Source: Endomicrobiia bacterium
Lineage (GTDB): Bacteria > Elusimicrobiota > Endomicrobiia > DTEH01
Reading direction: 5' to 3'
Length of the DNA: 44,787 nt
Assembly (NCBI GenBank): GCA_025059805.1
Contig: JANXDG010000005.1
Coordinates: forward strand, 1-44,787
The translations under genes and the position numbers were made by a program. Shown in pieces: positions 35,164-43,696 of the stretch (position 1 is the stretch's first letter; the number at the start of each line of letters is the position of its first letter). Under the pieces are notes generated by a model. The model did not search any database, had not been told where the DNA came from, and saw only the letters and a program-made list of their open reading frames with translations.

Positions 35164-36492
35164 ATGGAAAGTATTAATGAAGCTGTATTTGATATAAAAA
35201 ACGATCATCAAAAAGAAAGAAGTGATATATTAACATTAGATAGGGAACAGATAAAAAGTGTGATACCGCATAGAGAACCTTTTCTTCTAATAGACAAAGT
35301 TGAAATTATAGAAAGAGAAAAATCTGCTGTTGGATATAAACAAGTTACAGGTTTTGAAGATTTTTTCCGTGGGCACTTTCCAGGAAATCCAATAATGCCT
35401 GGTGTTTTAGTAATAGAATCTATGGCGCAAACAGCATGTGTACTTTATTTGTTTAGGCCAGACTTGAGAGGTAAATTTGCATATTTTATGTCTATTGAGA
35501 AAACAAAATTTAGAAAACCAGTAAGACCAGGTGACCTGCTTAGACTTAATGTAGAGGTCGTCAAAGCTCGGGAAAGAGCCGGGAAAGTACGTGGTGTTGC
35601 CTATGTTGACAATACGATAGTAGCAGAATCAGAGTTTATGTTTGTACTTGTTGATAGAGAAGAAGCTGAAAAAGAATTAAAATCTCAGCAATCATCATTT
35701 GTACAAGTACAGATGAACGTTCATCCCACAACTATTGTTCATCCAACAGCTGTTATTCATCCGACTGCAAAGATTGGTCCCTATTCTGTTATAGGACCGG
35801 ATGTAATAATAGAAGAGAATGTACAAGTAGGGAGTTACTGTAATATTGAATATGCAACAATTAAACAAAATACAAGGATTTTTGATAGTGTTTGCATAGG
35901 CACTTTACCACAAGATATCAAATATAAAGGAGAAAAAACACGTGTGATTATTGGAGAAAATTGTGTTATAAGAGAATTTGTTACTATACATCGTGGTACA
36001 ACAACAAAGTTAACTTCGGTAGGCAATAATTGTTATCTTATGGCATACTCACATATAGCTCATGATTGTAGAGTTGGTAATGATGTAACCTTTGCTAATG
36101 GAGGGACGTTAGCTGGCCATGTGATCGTTGAAGATGGAGTTACCATTGGTGGTTTAGTAGCAGTACATCAGTATGTGAGGATAGGTAAGTATTCAATGTT
36201 AGGCGGTGGAGCAATGGTTTCAAAAGATGTTCCTCCGTATGTAATGGTTGTAGGAGACAGAGCAGAACTATGGGGTATCAATGTTATTGGTTTAAGAAGG
36301 AAAGGATTTAGCAAGGATAAAATTAAAGAAATAAAAACAGTATATAAGAAGTTATTCAGGTCTAAATTACCTCTTTCAGAAGCTATAAAATTAGTAGAAC
36401 GCGAAAATAACTATTCGGAAGAAGTAAAGTATATGTTAGATTTTATCAAGAGTTCAAAGCGAGGTATCTGCAGAACACCAAGGAGAAAATAA
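35164..36492 (+). CDS. Fused FabZ / LpxA protein
   Basis: This 442-residue protein joins two enzymes. Residues about 25-165 are 3-hydroxyacyl-ACP dehydratase FabZ, with PHREPFLLIDKV, catalytic His71 (GHFPGNPIMPG) and Glu85 (VIESMAQ). Residues about 185-435 are UDP-GlcNAc acyltransferase LpxA: hexapeptide repeats (HPTAVIHPTAKIGPYSVIG), the catalytic His300 in HIAHDC, GGLVAVHQYVRIG and the C-terminal helical domain from GLRRKGFSKDKI. Both compete for or use 3-hydroxyacyl-ACP. No duplication of either domain is visible in the window. AGGAGGTGG (35146-35154) precedes the ATG. Confidence 0.93.
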   Translation: MESINEAVFDIKNDHQKERSDILTLDREQIKSVIPHREPFLLIDKVEIIEREKSAVGYKQVTGFEDFFRGHFPGNPIMPGVLVIESMAQTACVLYLFRPDLRGKFAYFMSIEKTKFRKPVRPGDLLRLNVEVVKARERAGKVRGVAYVDNTIVAESEFMFVLVDREEAEKELKSQQSSFVQVQMNVHPTTIVHPTAVIHPTAKIGPYSVIGPDVIIEENVQVGSYCNIEYATIKQNTRIFDSVCIGTLPQDIKYKGEKTRVIIGENCVIREFVTIHRGTTTKLTSVGNNCYLMAYSHIAHDCRVGNDVTFANGGTLAGHVIVEDGVTIGGLVAVHQYVRIGKYSMLGGGAMVSKDVPPYVMVVGDRAELWGINVIGLRRKGFSKDKIKEIKTVYKKLFRSKLPLSEAIKLVERENNYSEEVKYMLDFIKSSKRGICRTPRRK

Positions 36493-36508
36493 CAGCATAT
36501 CTTAACTC

Positions 36509-37324
36509 ATGATTTCTTCTTATCACCAACAAGAAAAAATAGGAATAATTACAGGTTATGGATTATTGCCAGAAATTTTCGTCAATAAAGTAAATAATTT
36601 TGATATTTATCTTGTGGGTTTTAAAAGATTTGTTTCAAGAAATATTATACATAAAGTAAAAAAATATAAAATCCTTACTATTTGGAGTCTTAGCGAAATA
36701 ATAGATTTTTTTCAACAGAATGATGTAACTAAATTACTATTTCTTGGTTATGTACCACTTAACATTTTGCTCAAAAATCCTCAGTTAGATCAAAAAGCAA
36801 GCAAGTTATTCAGCCAGATTAACTCAAAAACTGCAATGCAAATATTTCACTCCTTACTTAATGAATTAAGTCAGGCAGGTTTTACTGTAGAACCTATTGA
36901 TAAATATTTAAATGATTGTTTTGCTGAAAAAGGTTCAATTAATTCTCTAACACTTACAGAGGGAGAAATTAAAGATGTTGAGTTTGGATACAATATAGCT
37001 AAAAGTATTGCATCGTTAGATGTTGGTTTGACAGTCGTGGTTAAGAATGGAATTGTTGTTGCAGTAGAAGCGTTGGAAGGGACAGATAGATGTATACTTC
37101 GTGCAGGTAAACTTGCAGGTAGTGGTTGCTGTGTCGTCAAAGTTGCACGGCCACAACAAGATATGAGGTTTGACTTGCCAGTGATAGGTCCAACCACAGT
37201 TAAAGTATTAGCAAGGTCAAAAGCAAACATACTTGCTGTAGAAAGTAACAAAACACTGATTCTTAAAAAAGATGAAGTTATTAAAAAATCATATAAGCTT
37301 GGTATTAAATTATATGGTATATGA
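36509..37324 (+). CDS. lpxI: UDP-2,3-diacylglucosamine pyrophosphatase LpxI
   Basis: LpxI (DUF1009) hydrolyses UDP-2,3-diacylglucosamine to lipid X in bacteria lacking LpxH. The N-terminal KIGIITGYGLLPEIFV and the C-terminal LTVVVKNGIVVAVEALEGTDRCILRAG and DMRFDLPVIGPTTV are family signatures; the last contains the catalytic Asp. The 271-residue length is typical. It lies between FabZ-LpxA and the Gfo/Idh gene, overlapping the latter. Confidence 0.92.
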   Translation: MISSYHQQEKIGIITGYGLLPEIFVNKVNNFDIYLVGFKRFVSRNIIHKVKKYKILTIWSLSEIIDFFQQNDVTKLLFLGYVPLNILLKNPQLDQKASKLFSQINSKTAMQIFHSLLNELSQAGFTVEPIDKYLNDCFAEKGSINSLTLTEGEIKDVEFGYNIAKSIASLDVGLTVVVKNGIVVAVEALEGTDRCILRAGKLAGSGCCVVKVARPQQDMRFDLPVIGPTTVKVLARSKANILAVESNKTLILKKDEVIKKSYKLGIKLYGI

Positions 37325-38259
37325 AAAAAATTAATGTTGGTGTAATAGGTATAGGTAATTTAGGGCAACATCATGCAAGGATATATTACTCTCTAAAAGA
37401 AGATGTTAATCTTGTTGCAATTGCTGATATTGATGAGACGAAGTTACAAAAGTTTAAAAAATTGTATCCAGATGTTTATTTTACCACAGATTATAGGCTG
37501 ATATTGGATAAAGTTGATGCTATAAGTTTAGCAGTACCCACTAGTATGCACTATGAAATTGGAAAAGAGGTTTTATTAAACAATAAGCACCTATTAATAG
37601 AAAAACCTATAACTACAAGATTGCATGAAGCTGAGGAACTTATTAATATTGCCCAAGGTAAGAATCTTACTCTACAGGTGGGACATGTTGAAAGATTTAA
37701 TCCCGTTATTCAAGGGATAAAAAATTTTGTTGTAGAACCTAAATTTATTGAATCTTTAAGGTTAAGCAATTTTGATCCAAGAGTTGCAGATGTTGGTGTT
37801 GTTTTGGATTTAATGATTCACGATATTGATATTGTGCTTTCGTTTGTTAAATCAGATTTAACTTCGGTTGAAGCTTACGGCACAAAGGTGTTTACAGATA
37901 AAGAAGATATTGTGAAAGCACGATTAAGATTTAAAAACGGTTGTATCTGCGATTTAACTGCATCAAGAGTGTCACCTGCAAAATATAGAAAGATGCATAT
38001 ATTTCAAAATGATAGCTATATCTCAGTTGATTTCATACACCAACGTGCTAAGATTTATAGAAAAAAAACAAAAAATCCTAAGTCAGAACAAGATATTGAG
38101 TTTATTCGTCCTAAAATTGTTAAAGATGAACCTTTAAAACTTGAACTACAACATTTTATAAAGGCTGTTGCTGAAAAAAGGAAACCTGTAGTAAGTGGTG
38201 AACATGCGAGAAACGCTTTATTTGTGGCTACGGAAATAATAAAACAACTACATATTTGA
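37321..38259 (+). CDS. Gfo/Idh/MocA-family oxidoreductase in the lipid A cluster
   Basis: This 312-residue NAD(P)-dependent oxidoreductase has the Rossmann motif VGVIGIGNLGQHHARIY and the active-site EKPITT (near 93), then VGHVERFNP and MIHDIDIV. Members located between lpxI and lpxB are frequent, and one described relative, GnnA, oxidises UDP-GlcNAc at C3 on the way to 3-amino lipid A. The GnnB aminotransferase is not next to it here, so that role is only a possibility. It overlaps LpxI by 4 bases and abuts LpxB. Confidence 0.85.
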   Translation: MKKINVGVIGIGNLGQHHARIYYSLKEDVNLVAIADIDETKLQKFKKLYPDVYFTTDYRLILDKVDAISLAVPTSMHYEIGKEVLLNNKHLLIEKPITTRLHEAEELINIAQGKNLTLQVGHVERFNPVIQGIKNFVVEPKFIESLRLSNFDPRVADVGVVLDLMIHDIDIVLSFVKSDLTSVEAYGTKVFTDKEDIVKARLRFKNGCICDLTASRVSPAKYRKMHIFQNDSYISVDFIHQRAKIYRKKTKNPKSEQDIEFIRPKIVKDEPLKLELQHFIKAVAEKRKPVVSGEHARNALFVATEIIKQLHI

Positions 38260-39372
38260 ATGAAACAAGATACAATCTTTTTTTCTTGTGGTGACCGTTC
38301 GGCTGACAATTATCTTTCTTTATTACTTCAGAAATTGTCTCATCTTACAGATAATGTAAAGTTTTCAGTCTTAGCTGGTGAAAAATCAAAACCTTTTGCG
38401 CATGTTTTTCTTGCAAATGTTGTAGATTTTGACGCTCACGGTTTTTTCTCACCATTTACACAATTTTACAGGTTTTTAAAACTTTATTTTATAGTTAAAC
38501 AGTATATAAGAATGGAAAAACCGAAATTGGTTGTCTTACTTGACTTCTACGGATTTAACATCAATATAGCTAGAATAGCAAAAAAACTTGGCTGTAAAGT
38601 AGTGTATTACATAACACCACAAGTTTGGGCATCAAGAATGAATAGAGTCAAGAAGATAAAAAGATATGTAGATTATGTAATCAATATTTTACCATTTGAA
38701 AGCAAAATATTTGTTGAGAAAGGTGTGAACGCATTTTATTTTGGTCATCCGATGGTTGAACTAATAAATTTTACAACACAAAAAAGTAATATTATCGGTT
38801 TATTTCCTGGAAGTAGAAAACAAGTTATTAAGTGGAATTTACCTGTTATGCTAAAAATTGTACAATTTTTTCTGAATAACTATTCAAAGGAGTACGAGTT
38901 TGTAATATTCGGATTTGATAAATATGAAAAACTTTATAAAAATATAGTACAAAAATTTCTCTCCAAAAATTTCCGTCAATATATTAAACTACAAACTTCT
39001 TCGGATAAAAGAACAGAAATAGTATTCGCGTTAACAGTAAGCGGTACGGTAAGTTTAGAGAATGTTTTCTATAATATTCCAATGGTTGTTATATATAATC
39101 TACCCTGGATAATGTATTTTTTACTAAAAAGAATAGTTTATGTTAAACACATTTCATTGCCAAACCTTATTTTAAACGATAAAGTTGTACCTGAGTTTAT
39201 AAAAAATAAAATAAATATTAAAGAAATTTGTGATTATATGAAGACAATCCTGTCTGATAATGAAGAAAGAAATAAAGTATTAAATAGGTATAGTTTAATT
39301 AGGAAAATCCTTGGAGAAAACAAAGATGTCTCTTTAAATGTAGCAAGTAAATTATTGCAAAGTTTAAGTTAA
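38260..39372 (+). CDS. lpxB: Lipid A disaccharide synthase LpxB
   Basis: LpxB (GT19) joins lipid X and UDP-diacylglucosamine into the lipid A disaccharide. LLDFYGFNINIARIAKKLGCKVVYYITPQVWAS, NILPFESKIF, FYFGHPMVE, GLFPGSRKQVI and ALTVSGTVSLENVF are recognisable LpxB segments. The N-terminal motif is CGDRSADNY instead of the usual AGExSGD, which is unusual. The 370-residue length is normal. It starts directly after the Gfo/Idh stop. Confidence 0.88.
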   Translation: MKQDTIFFSCGDRSADNYLSLLLQKLSHLTDNVKFSVLAGEKSKPFAHVFLANVVDFDAHGFFSPFTQFYRFLKLYFIVKQYIRMEKPKLVVLLDFYGFNINIARIAKKLGCKVVYYITPQVWASRMNRVKKIKRYVDYVINILPFESKIFVEKGVNAFYFGHPMVELINFTTQKSNIIGLFPGSRKQVIKWNLPVMLKIVQFFLNNYSKEYEFVIFGFDKYEKLYKNIVQKFLSKNFRQYIKLQTSSDKRTEIVFALTVSGTVSLENVFYNIPMVVIYNLPWIMYFLLKRIVYVKHISLPNLILNDKVVPEFIKNKINIKEICDYMKTILSDNEERNKVLNRYSLIRKILGENKDVSLNVASKLLQSLS

Positions 39373-39375
39373 TAA

Positions 39376-41100
39376 ATGAACAAAATAAAATTTTTGCTGT
39401 CTTATATAAAAGATTACAAAAGCAAGTTTGTTGTGTCAGTTATATGTATGTTACTTACCGCAGGTTTAACTTCCGGCAGTAGATTACTTATAAAACCTGT
39501 AGTAGACAAGATATTTTATATAAAAGATATTAAGATGCTATCAACATTAGTTCTAATAATACCACTGGTATATTTTTTAATTGGTTTGTTTAATTACATC
39601 AAAAATTATACAAACATACAAATAGCAAACGACATTGTCCGGCGAATCCGTCTAGATGTGTTTAAACATTTACAACATATCTCAATTGATTATTTTGTAA
39701 TGAAATCTTCTACTGGTCATACTTTAGCTCGACTTACAAATGATTTAAACAATATGTTTAACATGCTTTCAAAAACGCCATCTGTAATAATTGCAGATCT
39801 GACAACTTTGGTTGGACTTATTTTTGTACTTTTTTACTTATCTGTAAAATTTGCGTTGCTAAGTTTGATCGTTTTGCCTTTAGCCCTTTATCCTGTGTAT
39901 TTTTTTACAAAAAAATTAAGAAATTATTCTAAAAGAATGCAAAAAGAGATATCTGGACTTTACAATAACATACAAGAAAGTATTTCTGCAATTTTTCTTA
40001 TACAAATATTTAACCAACAAGAACGTGAGATAGCAAAGTTTAAAAATTTTAACGATAAAGTGTACACTGCAATTAAGAAATTTGCTCGTGTTGAATATTT
40101 ATCTTCACCTGTAATGGAGTTTATTGGAGCAATTGGTGTAGCTATTATAATTCTTATCGGCGGGAAAGATGTAATTTCAGATAAGTGGACACCAGGTGCA
40201 TTTTTTGCATTTCTTGCGACAGTGCTTTCTTTTTATCAACCTTTGAAACGAATCTCAGAGATTAATCCAACAATACAACAGGGCTTAGTCTCAATTGAAA
40301 GAATAACTGAAATTTTAGAACAGAAAAGTTCAGTAGAAGAAATATCAACCCCATTAGATGCACAGTTTAAGGAGAAGATAGAATTTAGAAATGTAAATTT
40401 TTCGTACACTCGTGATGTAGAGATTCTTAAAAATTTATATTTTGAGATTAAAAAGGGAGAAAGGATTGCTATAGTAGGACCGTCTGGTGCGGGTAAAAGT
40501 ACAATTCTTAATTTACTATTAAGGTTCTATGATGTTCAAGACGGAGAAATATTAATTGACGGTATTAATATAAAAAACTTTTCATTGAAAAGTTTAAGAA
40601 AACTATTTGGTGTTGTGGTACAAGAAACTTTTCTTTTCAACGACACAATATGGTATAATTTAACTTATAGTAATCCTGATGCTACTGAACAAGAAGTAAT
40701 AGAAGCTACAAAAAATGCGGATATCTATGATTTTATTATGAGTTTGCCTGAAAAGTTCAATACCATTGTAGGTGAACGTGGATATACTCTAAGTGGTGGG
40801 GAAAGACAACGGTTAGCCATCGCACGTGCGCTTATTAAGAAACCTGAGATATTATTGTTCGATGAGCCAACTTCAGCGTTAGACGCTGAATCTGAGTCTA
40901 TAGTACTAAATGCAATGAAGAAATTATACTTTACTAAAACAATAATTCTTATAACACATAGGTTAAACTTGGTGACAGATTTTGACAAAATATATGTTTT
41001 TGATAATGGTAAAATTGTTGAACAAGGTTCACATATGGAACTTATGCTGCAAAATGGATTTTACTCTTCATTAGTTAAACTTCAGAATTTACATCATTAA
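39376..41100 (+). CDS. MsbA-like lipid A ABC exporter
   Basis: This 574-residue half-transporter has six membrane segments (about 18-320) and an ATPase domain. Walker A is GPSGAGKST, the signature LSGGERQRLAIARAL, Walker B EILLFDEPTSALD and the H-loop ITHR. The order after LpxB and the length point to MsbA, which flips lipid A-core across the inner membrane as a homodimer. Other ABC exporters look alike, so the substrate rests on context. Confidence 0.85.
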   Translation: MNKIKFLLSYIKDYKSKFVVSVICMLLTAGLTSGSRLLIKPVVDKIFYIKDIKMLSTLVLIIPLVYFLIGLFNYIKNYTNIQIANDIVRRIRLDVFKHLQHISIDYFVMKSSTGHTLARLTNDLNNMFNMLSKTPSVIIADLTTLVGLIFVLFYLSVKFALLSLIVLPLALYPVYFFTKKLRNYSKRMQKEISGLYNNIQESISAIFLIQIFNQQEREIAKFKNFNDKVYTAIKKFARVEYLSSPVMEFIGAIGVAIIILIGGKDVISDKWTPGAFFAFLATVLSFYQPLKRISEINPTIQQGLVSIERITEILEQKSSVEEISTPLDAQFKEKIEFRNVNFSYTRDVEILKNLYFEIKKGERIAIVGPSGAGKSTILNLLLRFYDVQDGEILIDGINIKNFSLKSLRKLFGVVVQETFLFNDTIWYNLTYSNPDATEQEVIEATKNADIYDFIMSLPEKFNTIVGERGYTLSGGERQRLAIARALIKKPEILLFDEPTSALDAESESIVLNAMKKLYFTKTIILITHRLNLVTDFDKIYVFDNGKIVEQGSHMELMLQNGFYSSLVKLQNLHH

Positions 41101-41120
41101 GCGCGATATCTTCTAAAATT

Positions 41121-41858
41121 GTGAAAATAGCTGTAATTTCAGACATACATTCAAACTACGAAGCTTTCATATCTATATTAGACGAAATTAAAAAATTAAA
41201 AGTTGACAAAATTTACTGTTGTGGTGACCTTGTAGGATATGGTCCTGATCCTAACGAATGTGTTGAACTTATACGGAAAAATAACATTGTTTCGGTAGTT
41301 GGAAATCATGATGCTGCGGTTTTTGGTAAAGCAGATCTTAACTGGTTTAGAGAAGAAGCGAAAGAAGCTCTACTTATTAATAAAGAATTAATTACTCCTG
41401 AAAATATCTCATTTATTAAATCTTTAGAGGAAAATATTGTAATCAATGATGTTCTTATCGTACATGGTTCACCTTTGGATAACATTTTTGAGTATTTGTT
41501 CTCAATTAATGCTTTGCACCGAAACATAAGATGTATGAAAGAAAGAGTATGTTTTTGTGGTCACACACACCAACCCCTTGTATATTTTGAAAAAATATCT
41601 TTGTCTACTGGAGAAATTGTGATCCCAACAGAGAAAAAGCAAATAGTTATTGATGATAGATATAAATACATTATTAATGTTGGTTCTGTGGGTCAACCAC
41701 GAGATGGTGACAACCGTGCTTGTTTCGCTATTGTAGATTTAGATAATAAAACTGTTACTTTTCATCGTGTAGCTTACAATATTTCAGCTGTACAGCAACG
41801 AATGCGTTCTTTGTATCTGCCAGAGTTTTTGATTAAAAGACTTGAATTTGGTATTTAA
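41121..41858 (+). CDS. Metallophosphoesterase (YfcE/MJ0936-like)
   Basis: This 245-residue dimetal phosphoesterase has AVISDIHSNYEAF, CCGDLVGYGPDP, VGNHDAAV, VHGSP and CGHTHQP, the five calcineurin-fold motifs, all intact. Related enzymes act on cyclic nucleotides or phosphodiesters; one group has been linked to 2',3'-cyclic AMP. The start is GTG with no strong ribosome-binding site. It follows the msbA-like gene by 20 bases and could be the last gene of that operon, without being needed for lipid A. Confidence 0.87.
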   Translation: MKIAVISDIHSNYEAFISILDEIKKLKVDKIYCCGDLVGYGPDPNECVELIRKNNIVSVVGNHDAAVFGKADLNWFREEAKEALLINKELITPENISFIKSLEENIVINDVLIVHGSPLDNIFEYLFSINALHRNIRCMKERVCFCGHTHQPLVYFEKISLSTGEIVIPTEKKQIVIDDRYKYIINVGSVGQPRDGDNRACFAIVDLDNKTVTFHRVAYNISAVQQRMRSLYLPEFLIKRLEFGI

Positions 41859-41950
41859 TTTTTCCTAAAATACAAAAGTTCATTAGCGATGCTAATATGT
41901 TATTCAATATTTTATATTATTCAATTTTATTCTATTGAGGAGTAGCAAAT

Positions 41951-42409
41951 ATGAAAAGATGTTTAAAGTACATTTTGTTTCTGCTAATACTTTATAATAC
42001 ATATCTAATATCTTCTGAAATATCTATAGGTTTGTCTATAGGTAAACCAACGGGTGTTTCCTGTAATATGAAACTTGCCAATGATAAAACTCGTGGTTAC
42101 GATTTAGGATTTGAAGTTAATACTACAAATTCAAAATTGTATTTTATTTTTGACGTTGTTAAATATAATTATAAAAAAATCACATCTAAAGAGTTAACAG
42201 GAAAAATTCCTGTCTTTTATGGTTTTGGCGTAGGTGTTATAAATTTAGATAGAAAAACAAAATTAGGTATAAGAATCGTAGGTGGTATTGAATACATTTT
42301 TAGTGATATTCCTTTTAATATATTTTTTAAATTAGCACCTGAAGTTTATTTAATTCCTTCAACTTCTGTTGAAGTATCACCTGCGTTAGGGATTAGATAT
42401 ATTTTCTAA
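41951..42409 (+). CDS. Small predicted outer-membrane beta-barrel protein
   Basis: I do not recognise a named family. The 152-residue protein has a signal peptide (residues 1-22) and alternating beta strands such as ISIGLSIGKPTGVSCNMKL, YDLGFEVN and VFYGFGVGVINLD, ending in the aromatic-terminal GIRYIF typical of Bam substrates. This is consistent with a small eight-stranded barrel. TTGAGGAG (41936-41943) precedes the ATG. The 92-base gap before it is AT-rich and contains a weak hairpin. Confidence 0.6.
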   Translation: MKRCLKYILFLLILYNTYLISSEISIGLSIGKPTGVSCNMKLANDKTRGYDLGFEVNTTNSKLYFIFDVVKYNYKKITSKELTGKIPVFYGFGVGVINLDRKTKLGIRIVGGIEYIFSDIPFNIFFKLAPEVYLIPSTSVEVSPALGIRYIF

Positions 42410-42422
42410 ACAATAAAATCTA

Positions 42423-43028
42423 ATGAAAAAATTTGACCTTAGAAAATATTTTATTACTGGTATTATTCTGTTAGTACCACTATGGATAACTGTGTATGTC
42501 ACTTGGTTATTTATAAAACTTATTTCAAATTTGGCATCGCCTTTAGTTGTAACTATAATGTTTTTACTTGAACTACCTCGCGAACCAGTATTAGTTAGGT
42601 TGATAAGTTTTCTTTTATCTATAATTTTCATTTGTTTACTTGGTGGTTTAGCAAATACTATTGTTGGTAGACATACCTTGAAATTTTTTGAACAGTTAAC
42701 ACTTAAAATACCTATACTTAGCGAAATTTACATTTCAATGAAAAAACTGGTAAAGTTTTTTACCGAATACAGAGATGTTAAAGGTAATAAAGTTGTGATA
42801 GTTGAATATCCAAGAAAAGGAACTTATTCTATAGGTATAGTTACAATAGAGACTGATAATAAACTTGGCGTGTTTGTACCATCAACTCCGAATCCTACAA
42901 CAGGATATTTAATTTTTGTTGAAAAAAACGAAATAATTAATACAACACTTACGGTTGAGGAAGCACTACGTATTGTTGTCTCTGGTGGGATAGCTTCAGG
43001 TTCAGAAGAAATCAAAAAATATTTATGA
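42423..43028 (+). CDS. DUF502 family membrane protein
   Basis: This 201-residue protein has two N-terminal membrane segments (about 8-35 and 55-82) separated by a short loop, then a soluble domain. LRKYFITGIILLVPLWITVYV, PILSEIYISMKKLV, GVFVPSTPNPTTGYLIFV and SGGIASG are DUF502 signatures. The biochemical role is not established. It overlaps the Crp/Fnr gene by 4 bases. Confidence 0.87.
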   Translation: MKKFDLRKYFITGIILLVPLWITVYVTWLFIKLISNLASPLVVTIMFLLELPREPVLVRLISFLLSIIFICLLGGLANTIVGRHTLKFFEQLTLKIPILSEIYISMKKLVKFFTEYRDVKGNKVVIVEYPRKGTYSIGIVTIETDNKLGVFVPSTPNPTTGYLIFVEKNEIINTTLTVEEALRIVVSGGIASGSEEIKKYL

Positions 43029-43696
43029 AAAAAATTAATGTTAATATTCATCAGTTGAAACTTGCTTTATACAAATCTATTTTATTTTCAGGACTTGATG
43101 ACGTTTTGATTAATAAAATAGCAAAGTTAATAAAATGTTATTTTATAAAAAAGAAAGAGAAAGTTGTAATAGAAAGACAGAAAGGACAAGATATATTCAT
43201 TGTAGTTTCTGGCAAAATAAATGTTTATTTTCAAAACAATAAAAAACGTTTTTTAGTTACTCGACTTTTGATTGGAGACATTTTTGGCGAGATAGGATTT
43301 TTTACAAAGCAACGTACTGCAAACTGTGAATCTGCAGAAGACACAATTATAGGAGTTATAAAATATAAAAATTTTAGCAAATTCTTGTTCTCGAATAAAC
43401 AAATTATATTTAATTTAATTAAAACTCTAATATCAAGGATACTTGAAACAGACAAAGAAATAAAGAATCTTGTATTTAGGCCTGTTATACAACGGGTAGC
43501 AAATGTTATACTTTCAGAAACATATAGGAAAAAAGCTATCATATTAAACATACACAGCCTGTCACAAAAAACGGCAGCTGCAAGAGAAACAGTATCAAGG
43601 ACAATATCTTTATTAGAAAAAACAGGAATCCTTAAGCGGCAACAAAATATGTTAGTAGTAACAAATAGACAAAAATTAAAAGAAATATTAAGATGA
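43025..43696 (+). CDS. Crp/Fnr-family transcriptional regulator
   Basis: This 223-residue regulator has an N-terminal cyclic-nucleotide-binding-like sensor domain (about 18-125, IFIVVSGKINVYF and GDIFGEIGFFTKQRTANCESAEDT) and a C-terminal winged helix (about 150-215, TAAARETVSRTISLLEKTGILK). The recognition helix R-E-T-V-S-R matches the Crp family. There is no N-terminal four-cysteine cluster as in Fnr, so an iron-sulphur oxygen sensor is not supported; the ligand is unknown. It overlaps the downstream primase-like gene by 4 bases. Confidence 0.88.
   Translation: MKKINVNIHQLKLALYKSILFSGLDDVLINKIAKLIKCYFIKKKEKVVIERQKGQDIFIVVSGKINVYFQNNKKRFLVTRLLIGDIFGEIGFFTKQRTANCESAEDTIIGVIKYKNFSKFLFSNKQIIFNLIKTLISRILETDKEIKNLVFRPVIQRVANVILSETYRKKAIILNIHSLSQKTAAARETVSRTISLLEKTGILKRQQNMLVVTNRQKLKEILR

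Noticed and set aside
41882-41896. ATTAGC-GAT-GCTAAT hairpin as a terminator after the phosphoesterase gene
   Set aside because: The stem is six AT-rich pairs and no T run follows it.
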